Source: Methanococcoides methylutens MM1
GTDB lineage: Archaea; Halobacteriota; Methanosarcinia; Methanosarcinales; Methanosarcinaceae
Direction of reading: 5' to 3'
Assembly: GCF_000970325.1 (NCBI RefSeq)
Contig: NZ_CP009518.1
Span: 682,001 to 746,000, forward strand
Length of the DNA: 64,000 nt
The notes beneath the pieces were generated by a model. It was not told the origin of the DNA, ran no database searches, and saw only the letters and a list, made by a program, of their open reading frames with translations. This document shows positions 51,903 to 62,076 of the stretch, piece by piece. The stretch's first letter is position 1, and each line of letters opens with the position of its first letter. The translations under genes and the position numbers were made by a program.

Positions 51903-53072
51903 GTGTTCAATAAACTCAAGGATAAACTCAATAATTTCAAGCAATCCATCGGTAAGACCATCGATGAGAAGGCAGTTGATCTCGAAGAACCAATAGTGGA
52001 ATCTGTAGAAGGGCCTATAGAAGAAACTACAGAAGCACCTATTGAAGAAACGATGGTTGAAGAGGTCACAGAGGTTGCTGAAGAAGTGCCTGCTGAACCG
52101 GTCAAGGTAGCTGCAGAACCTTCCACACAGGGACAATCAGATGTTCCTGAAACCCAGTCTGAAAAAAAAGCTTCATTCAAGCAGAAGATAGGATTTGCCC
52201 AAAAGGCAAAGGCGCTCGTTTTTGAGCGTGAGGTCATACTTGATGAGGATGATATCAGTGATGCTCTCTGGGAGCTTGAGATGGCTTTGCTTGAAAGTGA
52301 TATTGCTATCACTGTGGCTGAAGCGATCGTTGAAGCCGTCAAGGAAGAACTTGTAGGCAGCCGTAAGAAGATCGGTAGCAACACTGGTGAGCTCGTGGAA
52401 CAGGCACTCAGGAATGCTATCTACAATGTGATGGCAGCCAATGTCTTCGATCTTGATGAATACATCGAGAAAGCTGACAAACCTGTTCACATCGTTTTCA
52501 TTGGTATCAACGGTACCGGGAAGACAACTACTATCTCTAAGATGGCAAAACGGCTGAAAGACATGAACTATTCTGTTGTTATTGCAGCAGGTGATACTTT
52601 CAGGGCCGGGGCAATCGACCAGATCGCCATCCATGCAGAAAGGATCGGTGTCAAACTGATAAAACATCAGGAAGGCGGGGACCCTGCCGCAGTCGTCTAT
52701 GATGCTGTGCAGCATGCAAAGGCCAACAATGCGGATGTTATTCTATCTGATACAGCAGGAAGGATGCATACAAATGTCAACCTTATGGCCCAGCTTGAGA
52801 AGGTCTGCCGTGTAAGCACTCCTGACCTGATCATCTTCGTTGATGAAGCGGTTGCAGGGAACGATGCTGTGGAACGTGCAGAACAGTTCAACGGAGCAGT
52901 ACCTATTGATGGTTCCATACTGACCAAAACAGATGCGGATTCAAAAGGCGGTGCTGCGATCTCAATTGCATATATCACCGGGAAACCGATCCTGTTCCTT
53001 GGAATGGGTCAGGGATACGATGATCTGCAGAAGTTCGATCCAAAATGGTTTGTGGATCAGCTTTTTGAATAA
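51903..53072 (+). CDS. ftsY: Signal recognition particle receptor FtsY
   Basis: 389 residues from GTG 51903. An acidic A domain of about 85 residues rich in Glu, Pro, Val and Thr (IEETTEAPIEETMVEEV) is followed by the NG domain: P-loop GINGTGKTTTISKMA, DTFRAGAIDQ, SDTAGRMHTN, TKTDADSKGGAAIS. Docks Srp54-ribosome complexes at the membrane. Last gene of the ribosomal cluster, followed by a terminator. Confidence 0.96.
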   Translation: MFNKLKDKLNNFKQSIGKTIDEKAVDLEEPIVESVEGPIEETTEAPIEETMVEEVTEVAEEVPAEPVKVAAEPSTQGQSDVPETQSEKKASFKQKIGFAQKAKALVFEREVILDEDDISDALWELEMALLESDIAITVAEAIVEAVKEELVGSRKKIGSNTGELVEQALRNAIYNVMAANVFDLDEYIEKADKPVHIVFIGINGTGKTTTISKMAKRLKDMNYSVVIAAGDTFRAGAIDQIAIHAERIGVKLIKHQEGGDPAAVVYDAVQHAKANNADVILSDTAGRMHTNVNLMAQLEKVCRVSTPDLIIFVDEAVAGNDAVERAEQFNGAVPIDGSILTKTDADSKGGAAISIAYITGKPILFLGMGQGYDDLQKFDPKWFVDQLFE

Positions 53073-53156
53073 AAGAATGGCTTAAAAAGGTCTGAATCTT
53101 AGGATCAATTCTTTCTAAGATAGGGCTAAATTAAGCAAAATAAGATCTTAACAAAA

Positions 53157-53205
53157 AAGGTCTTTGAGATATAATATTTCAAAGACCTTCTCAGTTATTT
53201 TTGAA
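53157..53205. terminator. Bidirectional hairpin terminator between ftsY and trpA
   Basis: A perfect 11-bp stem AAGGTCTTTGA (53157-53167) with TCAAAGACCTT (53179-53189), loop 11 bases. It has an A run on the left flank and T-rich DNA on the right, so it can act on both converging transcripts. Confidence 0.7.
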
Positions 53206-53244
53206 ATAATCTTATTCTTCACTTAGGACAATTTCAGGATACTA

Positions 53245-54024
53245 TTATTTCTTCCTGCATCCATCCTTAATGTCCTTTGCAAGCTCCTCAAGCCTCTGGT
53301 TAACATTTTCCCCGGATGCTATAATATCCACGAAGGCGGATCCGACAATTACTCCGTCTGCTCCGGCAGAAACCACTCTTGAGGCTTGATCCCCGTTGGA
53401 TATCCCAAAGCCTACAGCTTTTGGTACATCGGTCTTGACTCTGGAGAGTATCTGTGCTGTTGCATCCGTGACATCTGAACGTGCTCCGGTAACACCAAGT
53501 CTTGATACAATATAGACGAATCCTGAACATTTCTCCAGTATCATCTTTATTCTGTCATCGGTGGTGACAGGAGTGATCAGGAATATCAGGTCAATGTCCT
53601 TATTGGAGCATGCCTTTGCAAGATCTTCACTTTCCTCGGCAGGCAGGTCTGGTATTATGAGTCCGCTAATGCCTGAGTTGACACAATCCTCTACAAAACT
53701 GTCAAGACCTCGCTGGAATACCAGGTTGTAATATGTCATGCATACGAGTGGTACATCCACATCAAGGGATGCAACAAGCTCAAAATACCTGTCAGGGTTC
53801 ATTCCGGCTTTCAGTGCTCTCTCGGATGCTTCCTGTATGGTAGGTCCGTCTGCGACAGGGTCGGAAAATGGTAATCCAAGTTCAATTATGTCTGCACCGC
53901 CTTTGATCAGCGCATCAACGATCTCCGGAGTTGACTCGATATCCGGATCGCCTGCACAAACGTATGACAATAATGCAGCTTCATTCCTATCCTTAAGTTC
54001 ATTGAATTTAGTAGATAACTTCAT
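53245..54024 (-). CDS. trpA: Tryptophan synthase alpha chain
   Basis: Cleaves indole-3-glycerol phosphate and passes indole to TrpB. 259 residues from ATG 54024, one base after the trpB stop; the longer frame overlaps trpB. ELGLPFSDPVADGPTIQEAS holds the catalytic Asp, and GFGISNGDQASRV binds phosphate. The tail ends in DGCRKK. Confidence 0.95.
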   Translation of the reverse strand: MKLSTKFNELKDRNEAALLSYVCAGDPDIESTPEIVDALIKGGADIIELGLPFSDPVADGPTIQEASERALKAGMNPDRYFELVASLDVDVPLVCMTYYNLVFQRGLDSFVEDCVNSGISGLIIPDLPAEESEDLAKACSNKDIDLIFLITPVTTDDRIKMILEKCSGFVYIVSRLGVTGARSDVTDATAQILSRVKTDVPKAVGFGISNGDQASRVVSAGADGVIVGSAFVDIIASGENVNQRLEELAKDIKDGCRKK

Positions 54025-54025
54025 A

Positions 54026-55210
54026 TTACTCACCCAGGTCGATCTTTCGAACAGCTTCAAGGTCCTTGTCTCCTCTTCCTGAGAGGTTGATCACCACAAG
54101 CTCACCAAGTTCACCTGATTCTGCTGCTTCCATAACATGGGCAACAGCATGTGAGGATTCCAGTGCAGGGATGATGCCTTCCATGAGGCTCAGTTCGTGG
54201 AATGCCTTGAGTGCCATATCATCATTTGCAACACGAGGCGTGATCCTGCCAATGTCTGCGAGGTATGCCAGTTCCGGCCCGACTCCTGAATAATCCAGTC
54301 CGGCAGAGACTGAACTTGATTCCAGTATCTGTCCATATTTGTCCTGAAGGATCCTGGTGCGAGCTCCCTGAAGTACGCCATCCTCTCCTACAGAAAGGGA
54401 TGCAGAGTGAAGTGCAGCTTTTTCTGTGCATTTCATACCACTTCCTCCGGCTTCCACAGCAACAAGATCCACATCCTTGTCTTCAACGAACGGGTGGAAT
54501 ATTCCCATTGCGTTACTGCCGCCTCCTGTACATGCTACAATGGAATCGGGGTATCGGCCTTCTTTTTCCAGTATCTGCTGTTTGACCTCGTTTCCGATAA
54601 CGCTCTGGAAGTCCCTTACCATCATTGGATATGGGTGTGGCCCCACTACAGAACCTATCAGGTAATGTGTGTTCTCAACGTTAGAGACCCAGTCCCTTAA
54701 GGCCTCATTAATCGCATCCTTGAGTGTCTTTGAACCGGATTCAACCGGATGGACCGTGGCACCCATAAGCTCCATGCGGTAAACGTTCATTCTTTGTCTG
54801 ACTGTATCCTTTGCTCCCATGTAAACGTGGGTCTGGAATCCCATGTTTGTACCTGCCATGGCAGTTGCAGTTCCATGTTGGCCTGCTCCTGTCTCAGCTA
54901 CAAGTCTTGTTTTTCCCATGTATTTTGCAAGCAATGCCTGGCCGATGGTATTGTTCAGCTTGTGTGCACCACCATGTACTAGATCCTCCCTTTTCAGGTA
55001 GATCTTGACACCGTACTTCTTGCTCATGTTCTTTGCATAATACAATGGGGTCTCGCGTCCTGCAAAATCTTTGAGGTAATAGTCCAGTTCCTTAAGGAAT
55101 TCGGGATCGTTCCTGTACTTTTCATATCCTTCCTCAAGTTCCTCAAGGGCCGGCATAAGTATCTCGGGGACAAATTGTCCTCCATACTTGCCATACTTTG
55201 GTCCACTCAT
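54026..55210 (-). CDS. trpB: Tryptophan synthase beta chain
   Basis: 394 residues, the conventional TrpB1 type. PLP lysine in [21 protein letters not shown] near residue 90, [23 protein letters not shown] phosphate loop. Overlaps trpC by four bases and is followed by trpA. Confidence 0.97.
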   Translation of the reverse strand: MSGPKYGKYGGQFVPEILMPALEELEEGYEKYRNDPEFLKELDYYLKDFAGRETPLYYAKNMSKKYGVKIYLKREDLVHGGAHKLNNTIGQALLAKYMGKTRLVAETGAGQHGTATAMAGTNMGFQTHVYMGAKDTVRQRMNVYRMELMGATVHPVESGSKTLKDAINEALRDWVSNVENTHYLIGSVVGPHPYPMMVRDFQSVIGNEVKQQILEKEGRYPDSIVACTGGGSNAMGIFHPFVEDKDVDLVAVEAGGSGMKCTEKAALHSASLSVGEDGVLQGARTRILQDKYGQILESSSVSAGLDYSGVGPELAYLADIGRITPRVANDDMALKAFHELSLMEGIIPALESSHAVAHVMEAAESGELGELVVINLSGRGDKDLEAVRKIDLGE

Positions 55211-56055
55211 ATCATTTCCTCCTCATTGTCATTTGTATCTGGTTCAAGTGCATCAACAAGTTCCTTTGTCTTGCTGTATATGTCGTCGTTTTTCACTATG
55301 GATGTTCCTATCAGTATTGCATCGGCACCGGCTGAGATCATCCTTCTGACGTCGTCTGCAGTATGAACTCCGCTTTCACTTATTATGAGATGGTCAGTGC
55401 CGCTTTTGCGATCATGTTCCTTTATCAATGGTATAAGTTCTTCCGTCGTTGAAATATCAATTATCATGGTTGTAAGGTCCCTGTTGTTGATCCCGATTAT
55501 CTTCGCAGAGGTCTCAAGGGCATTGAGCAATTCTTCTTCGTTATGTACCTCTACCAGAGGTTCGAACCCCTTTGAGCGTGCATACAGGATGAACTCCTCA
55601 AGCTTTTCATTCAGAAGGCCCGCTATGAGCAATATAAGGTCACTTTTAACTTCGTCGAACTGGACCTTATCGATTATGAAATCCTTCCTGAGGACAGGTA
55701 TTGATACATTTTCCCTGACAGATTTCAGGTTATCTATCGTTCCATCAAAAAATTCAGGTTCAGTCAGGACGGATATCGCAGCTGCTCCTGCTCTTTCCAT
55801 TTCCATAGCTATTCTTTTTGCTTCTGAAGGATCGATATCCCTTATTTTCATTGACGGGGATGCCGGCTTTACCTCTGAGATTATAGGGGCTTTACCTTTC
55901 TGTTTTTTTGATAATATTGAGTTGATAATGGTATTTGTATCTCTGGCTGTATCGTGGGCTGAACTATTTGGCAGAACTTCATTGCTCTTCATTTTGTGAA
56001 GTTCTTTGACCCGCTTTTCAGTTGAATTGACAATTTCATGTATTGCAGAATGCAT
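55207..56055 (-). CDS. trpC: Indole-3-glycerol phosphate synthase
   Basis: 282 residues from ATG 56055 ([15 protein letters not shown]) after [22 protein letters not shown] near residue 60, [25 protein letters not shown] and [28 protein letters not shown] are typical. Heads a trpC-trpB-trpA unit; trpD, E, F and G are not nearby. Confidence 0.95.
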   Translation of the reverse strand: MHSAIHEIVNSTEKRVKELHKMKSNEVLPNSSAHDTARDTNTIINSILSKKQKGKAPIISEVKPASPSMKIRDIDPSEAKRIAMEMERAGAAAISVLTEPEFFDGTIDNLKSVRENVSIPVLRKDFIIDKVQFDEVKSDLILLIAGLLNEKLEEFILYARSKGFEPLVEVHNEEELLNALETSAKIIGINNRDLTTMIIDISTTEELIPLIKEHDRKSGTDHLIISESGVHTADDVRRMISAGADAILIGTSIVKNDDIYSKTKELVDALEPDTNDNEEEMI

Positions 56056-56122
56056 ATTAACCACTTATGTACAACAATGCTCAATGATGTACATAAAGTT
56101 AATAGTATATACGTTTTGCGGA

Positions 56123-56485
56123 TTATGGTAGTCGTTCAAGCATCTTTCTGATCATCTTTGTCTTCTTGTAGAATGCCGAACTATCCTTTAGAAAATTAGC
56201 AGCTATAAGTCCTTTATCCGTAATGATATATCCGCCACGTTGTACCTTTTCAGCAAGACCTTCAAGCTGGAATACATTCTTCATCTTGCTTCCTATGCTT
56301 CCGCGATCAGCGATCTGGTCTGTGTATTCCCTGATCTGTGAGAATTCCGTGATCTTTCCTTCGTTCTTCTTGAGCACAAGCAGAATCACGCGATACTGGA
56401 TATCTCCAGGTCCCTGATTGATGCCAAGGGACTGGTAGAATTCTGCAACTTCTTTTTCATGTGCAATATCGATCACTTCAGGCAT
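56123..56485 (-). CDS. Winged-helix-like small protein, unknown
   Basis: 120 residues, helix-rich with a possible winged-helix fold: VILLVLKKNEGKITEFSQIREY, then GSIGSKMKNVFQLEGLAEKVQRGGYIITDKGLIAANFL, which reads as recognition helix and wing. A lysine-rich C-terminus. It overlaps the upstream membrane-protein gene by eight bases, suggesting a sensor-regulator pair. Family uncertain. Confidence 0.65.
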   Translation of the reverse strand: MPEVIDIAHEKEVAEFYQSLGINQGPGDIQYRVILLVLKKNEGKITEFSQIREYTDQIADRGSIGSKMKNVFQLEGLAEKVQRGGYIITDKGLIAANFLKDSSAFYKKTKMIRKMLERLP

Positions 56486-57266
56486 TTACATCTACCTCGG
56501 GATCGTTCTCTTCTGCTTCATTGTATGGCTCATAGTTCTTTTCTTCAATCCCAAGCTTTTCCTGGAGTGTCATTGGTGGGAAATAGGACAGATACGCCAG
56601 GATCGTGCCGATCAGTATGAAAATCCTTGCAACCAGCTGCATTACATCGAGGTTGGTGATCATATCTATGAGCATGAAATCTATGACAAAGGATATGGCC
56701 ACGAGTAGCAGAGCTGTATGGTATAGCTGTTTTTTTGGGACTTTCCTGAGAACGATCAATGCCATTATTCCCAATATCATTGCAGTTGGTAATATGAACA
56801 ATCCCACAAGGTAGATATCGATTGCAATATCGCTATTCACAGTTATTATGGATGTCCAGTATGAGGTATTTGGTTGCATGATCCCCTGATTGAACAGGAA
56901 TATCAGGTATGCTAATCCGAAGGTGGAGAAGATAACTCCTGTGAACGTACTTGTCTTTTTATTGCCTGTAAGTATATATATCAATGTATATACCAGAGGA
57001 ACAGAAGTGAAAGTAAAGGGTACTGCTGCTGCATAATAAATAGACATATCAAGTCCTGTATTGCCAGAGTAAGCAGATATCATACGTAATGCAGTGAAGA
57101 AATATGTAATGGCGATAAGTACCCAAAGAGCTGTCAGTGCTCTGAGTGAGGGTTTTGTATTATCGTTCCATAACGGTTTTGTCTTTACGATCACTGCTGC
57201 AAATGTTATGGATATGATCGTGATGGCAAAACATATCGTAGTGTTTAAAAGTAGTCCTGCACTCAT
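56478..57266 (-). CDS. Seven-span membrane protein, possible sensor
   Basis: 262 residues from ATG 57266 (MSAGLLLNTTICFAITIIS), just after AAGGGT. Seven hydrophobic segments are visible, followed by a cytoplasmic acidic tail (EKLGIEEKNYEPYNEAEENDPEVD). The layout resembles 7TM sensory or histidine-kinase-like input modules, but no output domain is attached. Overlap with the winged-helix gene suggests joint function. Not otherwise recognised. Confidence 0.65.
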   Translation of the reverse strand: MSAGLLLNTTICFAITIISITFAAVIVKTKPLWNDNTKPSLRALTALWVLIAITYFFTALRMISAYSGNTGLDMSIYYAAAVPFTFTSVPLVYTLIYILTGNKKTSTFTGVIFSTFGLAYLIFLFNQGIMQPNTSYWTSIITVNSDIAIDIYLVGLFILPTAMILGIMALIVLRKVPKKQLYHTALLLVAISFVIDFMLIDMITNLDVMQLVARIFILIGTILAYLSYFPPMTLQEKLGIEEKNYEPYNEAEENDPEVDVNA

Positions 57267-57308
57267 TTTATTACCCTTTTTAAGCAAGTAATGACTTTTT
57301 AACATCAA

Positions 57309-57504
57309 ATTATTTATTCTGTTTGGTATGTATGTGTTATTTGTTTGAAATTTCCAACCGGAGAGTATATATACTAATTATCTCATACTCATTATGATAA
57401 TTATATCTTTAAGTACTATATAGCATTGTTTGTTCCGGTTGAACTTGAACGAACGTGTGTTGAGTACTTGATACCAACCCATACTCTTAATTTGGAGGCC
57501 CAAA
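57309..57504 (+). promoter_or_regulatory. Archaellin promoter region
   Basis: AGTATATATACT (57364-57375) is a palindromic TATA element. An 8-bp inverted repeat CAACCGGA (57356-57363) and TCCGGTTG (57433-57440) brackets the region between TATA and the leader. The first archaellin starts at GTG 57505 after GGAGG. Confidence 0.45.
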
Positions 57505-58290
57505 GTGAAATCTGAAAAATTAAATTTCATTCGCAAAGATTCCTGTGGACAGGTTGGTATTGGAACCCTTATTATCTTCCTCGCCATGATCCTGGTGGCT
57601 TCTGTGGCAGCTGGTGTGCTTATCCAGACTTCCGGTGTACTACAGCAAAAGGCACAGGCAACCGGTACCCAGGCAACCGAGGAGATCACTTCAAACCTGA
57701 AGATCATAGGTATTGAAGGTATCAGGGCAAATGATGGCGGATCCAATATGTCCGACTCAATTGACCTTCTCAAGATAAAAACGGGTTTGAGTGTTGGCAC
57801 CAGTGAAGTTGATCTTAGCACACTTATAATTACCATTTCAGATGGTCAGGTGACCAATGATCTGGTCTATGGTAGTAATACCATCCTTTATGGAAGTCAA
57901 ATGGATGGTTTTACCGGTGATGTTACCACCGGAGATCTTACAGCACTGTTGAATAATACGCATGCAGTTGCAGGACCTAACATCGCATCCTTCTTCACAG
58001 TTGAAAGGATGAGGGATGAGGACAATTCCCTTGCTGCTTCCACACCTGTACTTAACTCAGGAGATATTGCTATCATCTACATCGGAACTGCAAGTTCTGA
58101 TGCAGTAAGTTACACTTACCTTGGTGACTTCAACGCGACAGAGTCCGGCGTAAGCCTGAAGGATTCCGGTCTGATCCTTAACTCAAGGACAGAAGTGGAC
58201 CTCCAGATCACTCCGGAAAAAGGAGCACAGACGATCTCAACTTTTGTGATCCCTACTCTGAACATAGATGAAAAATACATGATAAGGTAA
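57505..58290 (+). CDS. flaB: Archaellin (archaeal flagellin) 1
   Basis: 261 residues. The class III signal [25 protein letters not shown] should be cut after the Gly of DSCG, leaving a hydrophobic N-terminal helix for filament assembly. The globular beta domain follows, with NNTH and NATE sequons. Start is GTG 57505, seven bases after GGAGG. The cysteine next to the cleavage site is unusual against the RGQ or RAQ normally seen. 39 bases before archaellin 2. Confidence 0.92.
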   Translation: MKSEKLNFIRKDSCGQVGIGTLIIFLAMILVASVAAGVLIQTSGVLQQKAQATGTQATEEITSNLKIIGIEGIRANDGGSNMSDSIDLLKIKTGLSVGTSEVDLSTLIITISDGQVTNDLVYGSNTILYGSQMDGFTGDVTTGDLTALLNNTHAVAGPNIASFFTVERMRDEDNSLAASTPVLNSGDIAIIYIGTASSDAVSYTYLGDFNATESGVSLKDSGLILNSRTEVDLQITPEKGAQTISTFVIPTLNIDEKYMIR

Positions 58291-58329
58291 ATTTCGATTA
58301 TTGAATTAACTCTACGAGGAGATGAATAA

Positions 58330-59112
58330 ATGAAAGCAAACAACAAACATCTGATGAAAAAAGATGAGCGTGCACAGGTAGGTATCGGCACACTTATCAT
58401 CTTCATCGCAATGGTATTGGTAGCCGCAGTCGCTGCCGCAGTATTGATCCAGACATCTGGAGTTCTCCAGGAAAGAGCATCATCAACCGGCCAGCAGGCT
58501 GCTCAGGAAGTATCATCCAACATGATGGTCAAGAGCATTGAAGGTGTAAGATCTGCTGATTCAGATGCAGATCTGTCTGAATCTGTAGACCTTCTTAAGC
58601 TCAAAGTAGCACTCAACATTGGAAGCTCTGACATAGACCTCAACCAGGTTGTCATCACTGTAACTGATGGAGTTGCTACAAATGATCTTGTCTATGCTGG
58701 CAACGATAAAACATATGGTGTCCCTATGGCTGGTTTCAATTCATCTGCAACTTCTGCTGAAAATATGGTTGAGCTACTTACAAACAACACAGCTGCAGCT
58801 GGTGATAATGGTCAGTATTTCTTTGTTGTTGAGAAAGTCAGAGATGAAGATGAATCATTCTCTCAGGAAAGCCCAATCATGAATCAGGGGGACCTTGTTA
58901 CAATTTACATTTCTTCTGTATCAAGCACTTCTGCTGCAGATGCTGCAACTCTTGATGGTCAATCCGTAACAACCCCTAATAGTACCGGTCTTACTGTAGA
59001 GCCAAGATCTGAAATCAGTATATTGATGACTCCTGAAGCAGGTTCATCAACCACTGCTACTTTCACTGCACCATCCTTCGGTGTAGACACAAACATTGGA
59101 CTTTATCCATAA
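58330..59112 (+). CDS. flaB: Archaellin (archaeal flagellin) 2
   Basis: 260 residues, paralogue of the upstream protein. Signal [16 protein letters not shown], cut before or after Ala as in the usual RAQ form. Helix [22 protein letters not shown], then the beta domain with several Asn-X-Thr/Ser sequons (NNTA, NSTG). ATG 58330 follows GAGGAG. A strong terminator follows at once, so this may be the major filament subunit. Confidence 0.94.
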   Translation: MKANNKHLMKKDERAQVGIGTLIIFIAMVLVAAVAAAVLIQTSGVLQERASSTGQQAAQEVSSNMMVKSIEGVRSADSDADLSESVDLLKLKVALNIGSSDIDLNQVVITVTDGVATNDLVYAGNDKTYGVPMAGFNSSATSAENMVELLTNNTAAAGDNGQYFFVVEKVRDEDESFSQESPIMNQGDLVTIYISSVSSTSAADAATLDGQSVTTPNSTGLTVEPRSEISILMTPEAGSSTTATFTAPSFGVDTNIGLYP

Positions 59113-59150
59113 GGTGAACTAATTCACCTTATTCTTTTTTCTTTTCTGAT
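59111..59150 (+). terminator. Intrinsic-type terminator after archaellin 2
   Basis: An 8-bp stem AAGGTGAA (59111-59118) with TTCACCTT (59123-59130), loop CTAA, followed by ATTCTTTTTTCTTTTCTG. The stem begins inside the archaellin stop codon, giving almost no 3' untranslated region. Confidence 0.8.
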
Positions 59151-59299
59151 ATCTTAAAATTTAAAAATACTTTTCTGTAGTTATCAATTTATACCTGTTT
59201 CTTTATACTAGATTCAAGTTAGTAAGCTAAAATCATGAAATTATACATGATTTTTACATATTAGAAAGTACATAGCCTTATGCAAGGGGTTATTTTCAT

Positions 59300-60253
59300 A
59301 TGGTGGCATTATTGAAAAAAACGTTATTCTGTACATTGATGTGTGCGGTCATGCTGCTTGTAGCGGGTAGCGGATGCCTTGGTTCAGGCGGGGATGAAGT
59401 GGTAAATGAAACTGTCACATCATTCCTGACCTCTTTTAATGAAGGCGATGTTGACATTGCATTCTCATACTATGAAGGCAAGGATTTCCTTGTGCCTGCA
59501 ACGCTTGAGATCAAGTTCAAGAACAAGGGTATTTTAGTCGGTTCCATTGAGCAGTTCGAATTGAAAGACACGGTTGTTCAGGATGATGTCGCTTACACAA
59601 CGGCAGTATGTACGGTAACACGCTTTGAAAGAAACAAGGCTGCAGGTACAGATGAGAAACTGATCTATTTCAGACTCCAGAAGGTTGGTGGTATCTGGCT
59701 GATCACAAAAGTGAGTCTCGACGGTCCGATCTCAACTGCCGAAGCACTTGAGAATGTAGAAGCATCTCCGACACCGCTTGATCCTATCATAAACAATATT
59801 CCCATTATCTCGGGGGTAACTGTTGCTATACTGGTCCTTGGTGTCTATCTTAACAAGAAGGAGAAATCCGGCGGAGGTTCTGGTGCTCCAGTGGTGGATA
59901 TATCCACTGCTGTTCCTGTTGAGAAAGAGGCTCTGGCGCAATTCATCAGGGCCATGCCAGCTCAAATGTATTCTCCAGGCTCGAAAGCCCCGGTGGATGT
60001 ATGGATCAAGAACTTCTCACAGCAACAGTATGATAACGTGACGATCATTGGTAACTTCCCAGGAACGGTTAAAGTAAAGAAACCTGCATTATCATTTGGC
60101 AAAATTAGTCCTGGTGAGACTGTGAAAAAGACCTGGGTTGTCACTCCGTCTGTTCCCGGGTGGGTGGCCATAGAAGATCCAATGGTCGTTTTCGATTATG
60201 CAGGTGCCAGATATTCAGGGCAGCTTGATCCTGTATGGCTTAATGTCCAGTGA
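59300..60253 (+). CDS. Lipoprotein-like surface protein with internal membrane helix, unknown
   Basis: 317 residues. Signal with lipobox-like LLVAGSGC (Cys near residue 26), then an NTF2/DUF4878-like domain (VTSFLTSFNEGDVDIAFSYYEGKDF to about 140). A membrane helix (IISGVTVAILVLGVYLN, about 170-188) precedes a C-terminal beta-sandwich domain (APVDVWIKNFSQQQYDNVTIIGNFPG). The two domains would lie on opposite sides of the membrane. It follows the archaellins but has its own upstream region. Role unknown. Confidence 0.7.
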   Translation: MVALLKKTLFCTLMCAVMLLVAGSGCLGSGGDEVVNETVTSFLTSFNEGDVDIAFSYYEGKDFLVPATLEIKFKNKGILVGSIEQFELKDTVVQDDVAYTTAVCTVTRFERNKAAGTDEKLIYFRLQKVGGIWLITKVSLDGPISTAEALENVEASPTPLDPIINNIPIISGVTVAILVLGVYLNKKEKSGGGSGAPVVDISTAVPVEKEALAQFIRAMPAQMYSPGSKAPVDVWIKNFSQQQYDNVTIIGNFPGTVKVKKPALSFGKISPGETVKKTWVVTPSVPGWVAIEDPMVVFDYAGARYSGQLDPVWLNVQ

Positions 60254-60358
60254 AATGAAAGGTATCTTTTACCCATCTTCTTCATTTTTTAGTGTGTATT
60301 TTTAATAGATGAGTTACATATTCTATTCTGTTATTTAACAAATCAGGGGAGATAGTTT

Positions 60359-60601
60359 ATGGTAAAAGTAACTCTTGTTCATGCTTCATGGTGTCACGTT
60401 TGTCCTGCTGCTAAAAAGTTATGGAACGATCTCAAATCTGAACATGACTTTGATTATGAGGAAGTGGATATTGACACTCCGGAGGGTGATAAGCTCTCTG
60501 AAAAGTATTCAATAATGTCTGTTCCCACAACTATAATCGATGGTGAGATCGCTTTTATTGGAGTCCCTGATAAGGGAGAAGCGCTTCAGAAGCTATCCTG
60601 A
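60359..60601 (+). CDS. Thioredoxin/glutaredoxin-like protein
   Basis: 80 residues with active site HASWCHVCPAAKK and cis-Pro in MSVPTTIIDGE. Small methanogen-type thioredoxin. The thioredoxin reductase gene follows 13 bases later, so they form a redox pair. Confidence 0.9.
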   Translation: MVKVTLVHASWCHVCPAAKKLWNDLKSEHDFDYEEVDIDTPEGDKLSEKYSIMSVPTTIIDGEIAFIGVPDKGEALQKLS

Positions 60602-60614
60602 TGGGGGTATTCAA

Positions 60615-61535
60615 GTGGTATATGATCTGGTCATTATAGGTGGAGGCCCGGCGGGCCTTTCTGCCGGAATATATGCTGTTCGTTACGGGTTGAACACTCT
60701 GGTCCTTGAGAAAGGCTTTGTAAGCGGGCAGATTTCGACTACCGGTGAAGTAGAGAACTATCCGGGCTTTACTTCTATAAGTGGAATGGAACTGATGGAT
60801 AAGTTCTCTGAGCATGCGAAAGCTGCCGGTGTTGTAGTGGAGAGCAGGGATGTTCTTGATGTGAGATCCGAAGGTGAGCTTAAGGTCATAAGTACGGATT
60901 CCGGTGATCTGGAAACTTTCAGTCTGATCATAGCAACAGGTGCAAGCCCAAGGAAGCTAGGAGTTTCCGGAGAGGATGGCTTCCGTGGAAAGGGTGTCTC
61001 GTATTGTGCTACCTGTGATGGTCCATTCTTCAAAGGCAAGAACGTGCTTGTTGTAGGCGGTGGTGAATCTGCAATTACAGATTCTCTGATACTTTCAGAT
61101 CTTGCTGCTTCGGTATGTGTGGTACACCGCAGGGATGAACTCCGGGCATCAAAGGTGCTTCAGGACAGGGCTTTTGCAAAACCTAATATAGAATTCTCTT
61201 GGAACACTGTCCTTGAGGAGATAATTGGGGATTCCGTTGTCAGGGAGGTAATACTTCGAAATGCGATTTCCGGTGAGACCTGGACAAGTCCTATCGATGG
61301 TATATTCATATATGTAGGGGTTGAACCTAACACCGGTTTCATTGATGTTGAAAAGGATGACTATGGATTCATTGTGACCGATGGGAAAATGGCCACCTCA
61401 AAAGCCGGCATATTCGCAGCTGGTGATTGCAGGGCAGGGGTTCTGCGTCAGGTGATAACTGCTGCAAGCGATGGTGTCATTGCGGCATTTGAAGCCTATG
61501 AATATGTGTCTGCTATGAAGCACAAAGGTGAATGA
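60615..61535 (+). CDS. trxB: Thioredoxin reductase
   Basis: 306-residue flavoprotein: FAD site LVIIGGGPAGLSAGIYAVRYG, redox pair YCATCDGPFF near residue 133, nucleotide site VVGGGESAITDSL, and AAGDCRAGVLRQV near the C-terminus. GTG 60615 is chosen because it directly precedes the FAD strand and follows GGGGG; longer in-frame starts lie within the thioredoxin gene. The second nucleotide site lacks a clear HRRDxxR tail (HRRDELRAS), so NADPH or F420H2 use is not decided from sequence. Confidence 0.94.
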   Translation: MVYDLVIIGGGPAGLSAGIYAVRYGLNTLVLEKGFVSGQISTTGEVENYPGFTSISGMELMDKFSEHAKAAGVVVESRDVLDVRSEGELKVISTDSGDLETFSLIIATGASPRKLGVSGEDGFRGKGVSYCATCDGPFFKGKNVLVVGGGESAITDSLILSDLAASVCVVHRRDELRASKVLQDRAFAKPNIEFSWNTVLEEIIGDSVVREVILRNAISGETWTSPIDGIFIYVGVEPNTGFIDVEKDDYGFIVTDGKMATSKAGIFAAGDCRAGVLRQVITAASDGVIAAFEAYEYVSAMKHKGE

Positions 61536-61683
61536 ACTTTATCGTAATCCTGCTATTCCCTGGGCTTTTGCAAAATATACAAATGATGGCTAACAAATAA
61601 TAGTTAATAGCTAACAACTGCTATATACTAAACAATGTTTAATAATTAATGGTAAATGTCTCAATTTCAGGTGGTTTATAAAA

Positions 61684-62076
61684 ATGAAATGTTTGACGAT
61701 TTGTGAAGATTCAACTTCAGAGGACCTCAATCCAATTGCAGAAGCAGTACACGCACTTCTGGGAATTCCCACTACTATACGTAGTAGGAACTGTCATGGG
61801 ATCCGGATGGAGAAAGGCCAGATACTGGACGATGATTATACAGGTCCTGTTCTGGAAGAAGTATTGGAAAAGAATGAGATCATCAGGAAAGTTCCTACCA
61901 CAGGCGTCTACAAGGGCAAGGCGGTGGTTGTTGTTCCGATCAGGTCTAATGAGGGTGAGGTATTGGGTGCCCTTGGACTTGTGGATCTTGTTGCAGCTCT
62001 TGATATTCTTTCTGTCTTCCGTGAATATCCTGATATTGTTGATGAGGTGGAGGAAGCTAAAAAGCGTATGTCATAA
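61684..62076 (+). CDS. DUF2111 methanogen protein
   Basis: 130 residues of the methanogen-specific DUF2111 family: IAEAVHALLGIPTTIRSRNCHGIRMEKG, GVYKGKAVVVVPIRSNEGEVLGALGLVDL. PAS/GAF-like alpha-beta composition. Function unknown. Confidence 0.85.
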   Translation: MKCLTICEDSTSEDLNPIAEAVHALLGIPTTIRSRNCHGIRMEKGQILDDDYTGPVLEEVLEKNEIIRKVPTTGVYKGKAVVVVPIRSNEGEVLGALGLVDLVAALDILSVFREYPDIVDEVEEAKKRMS

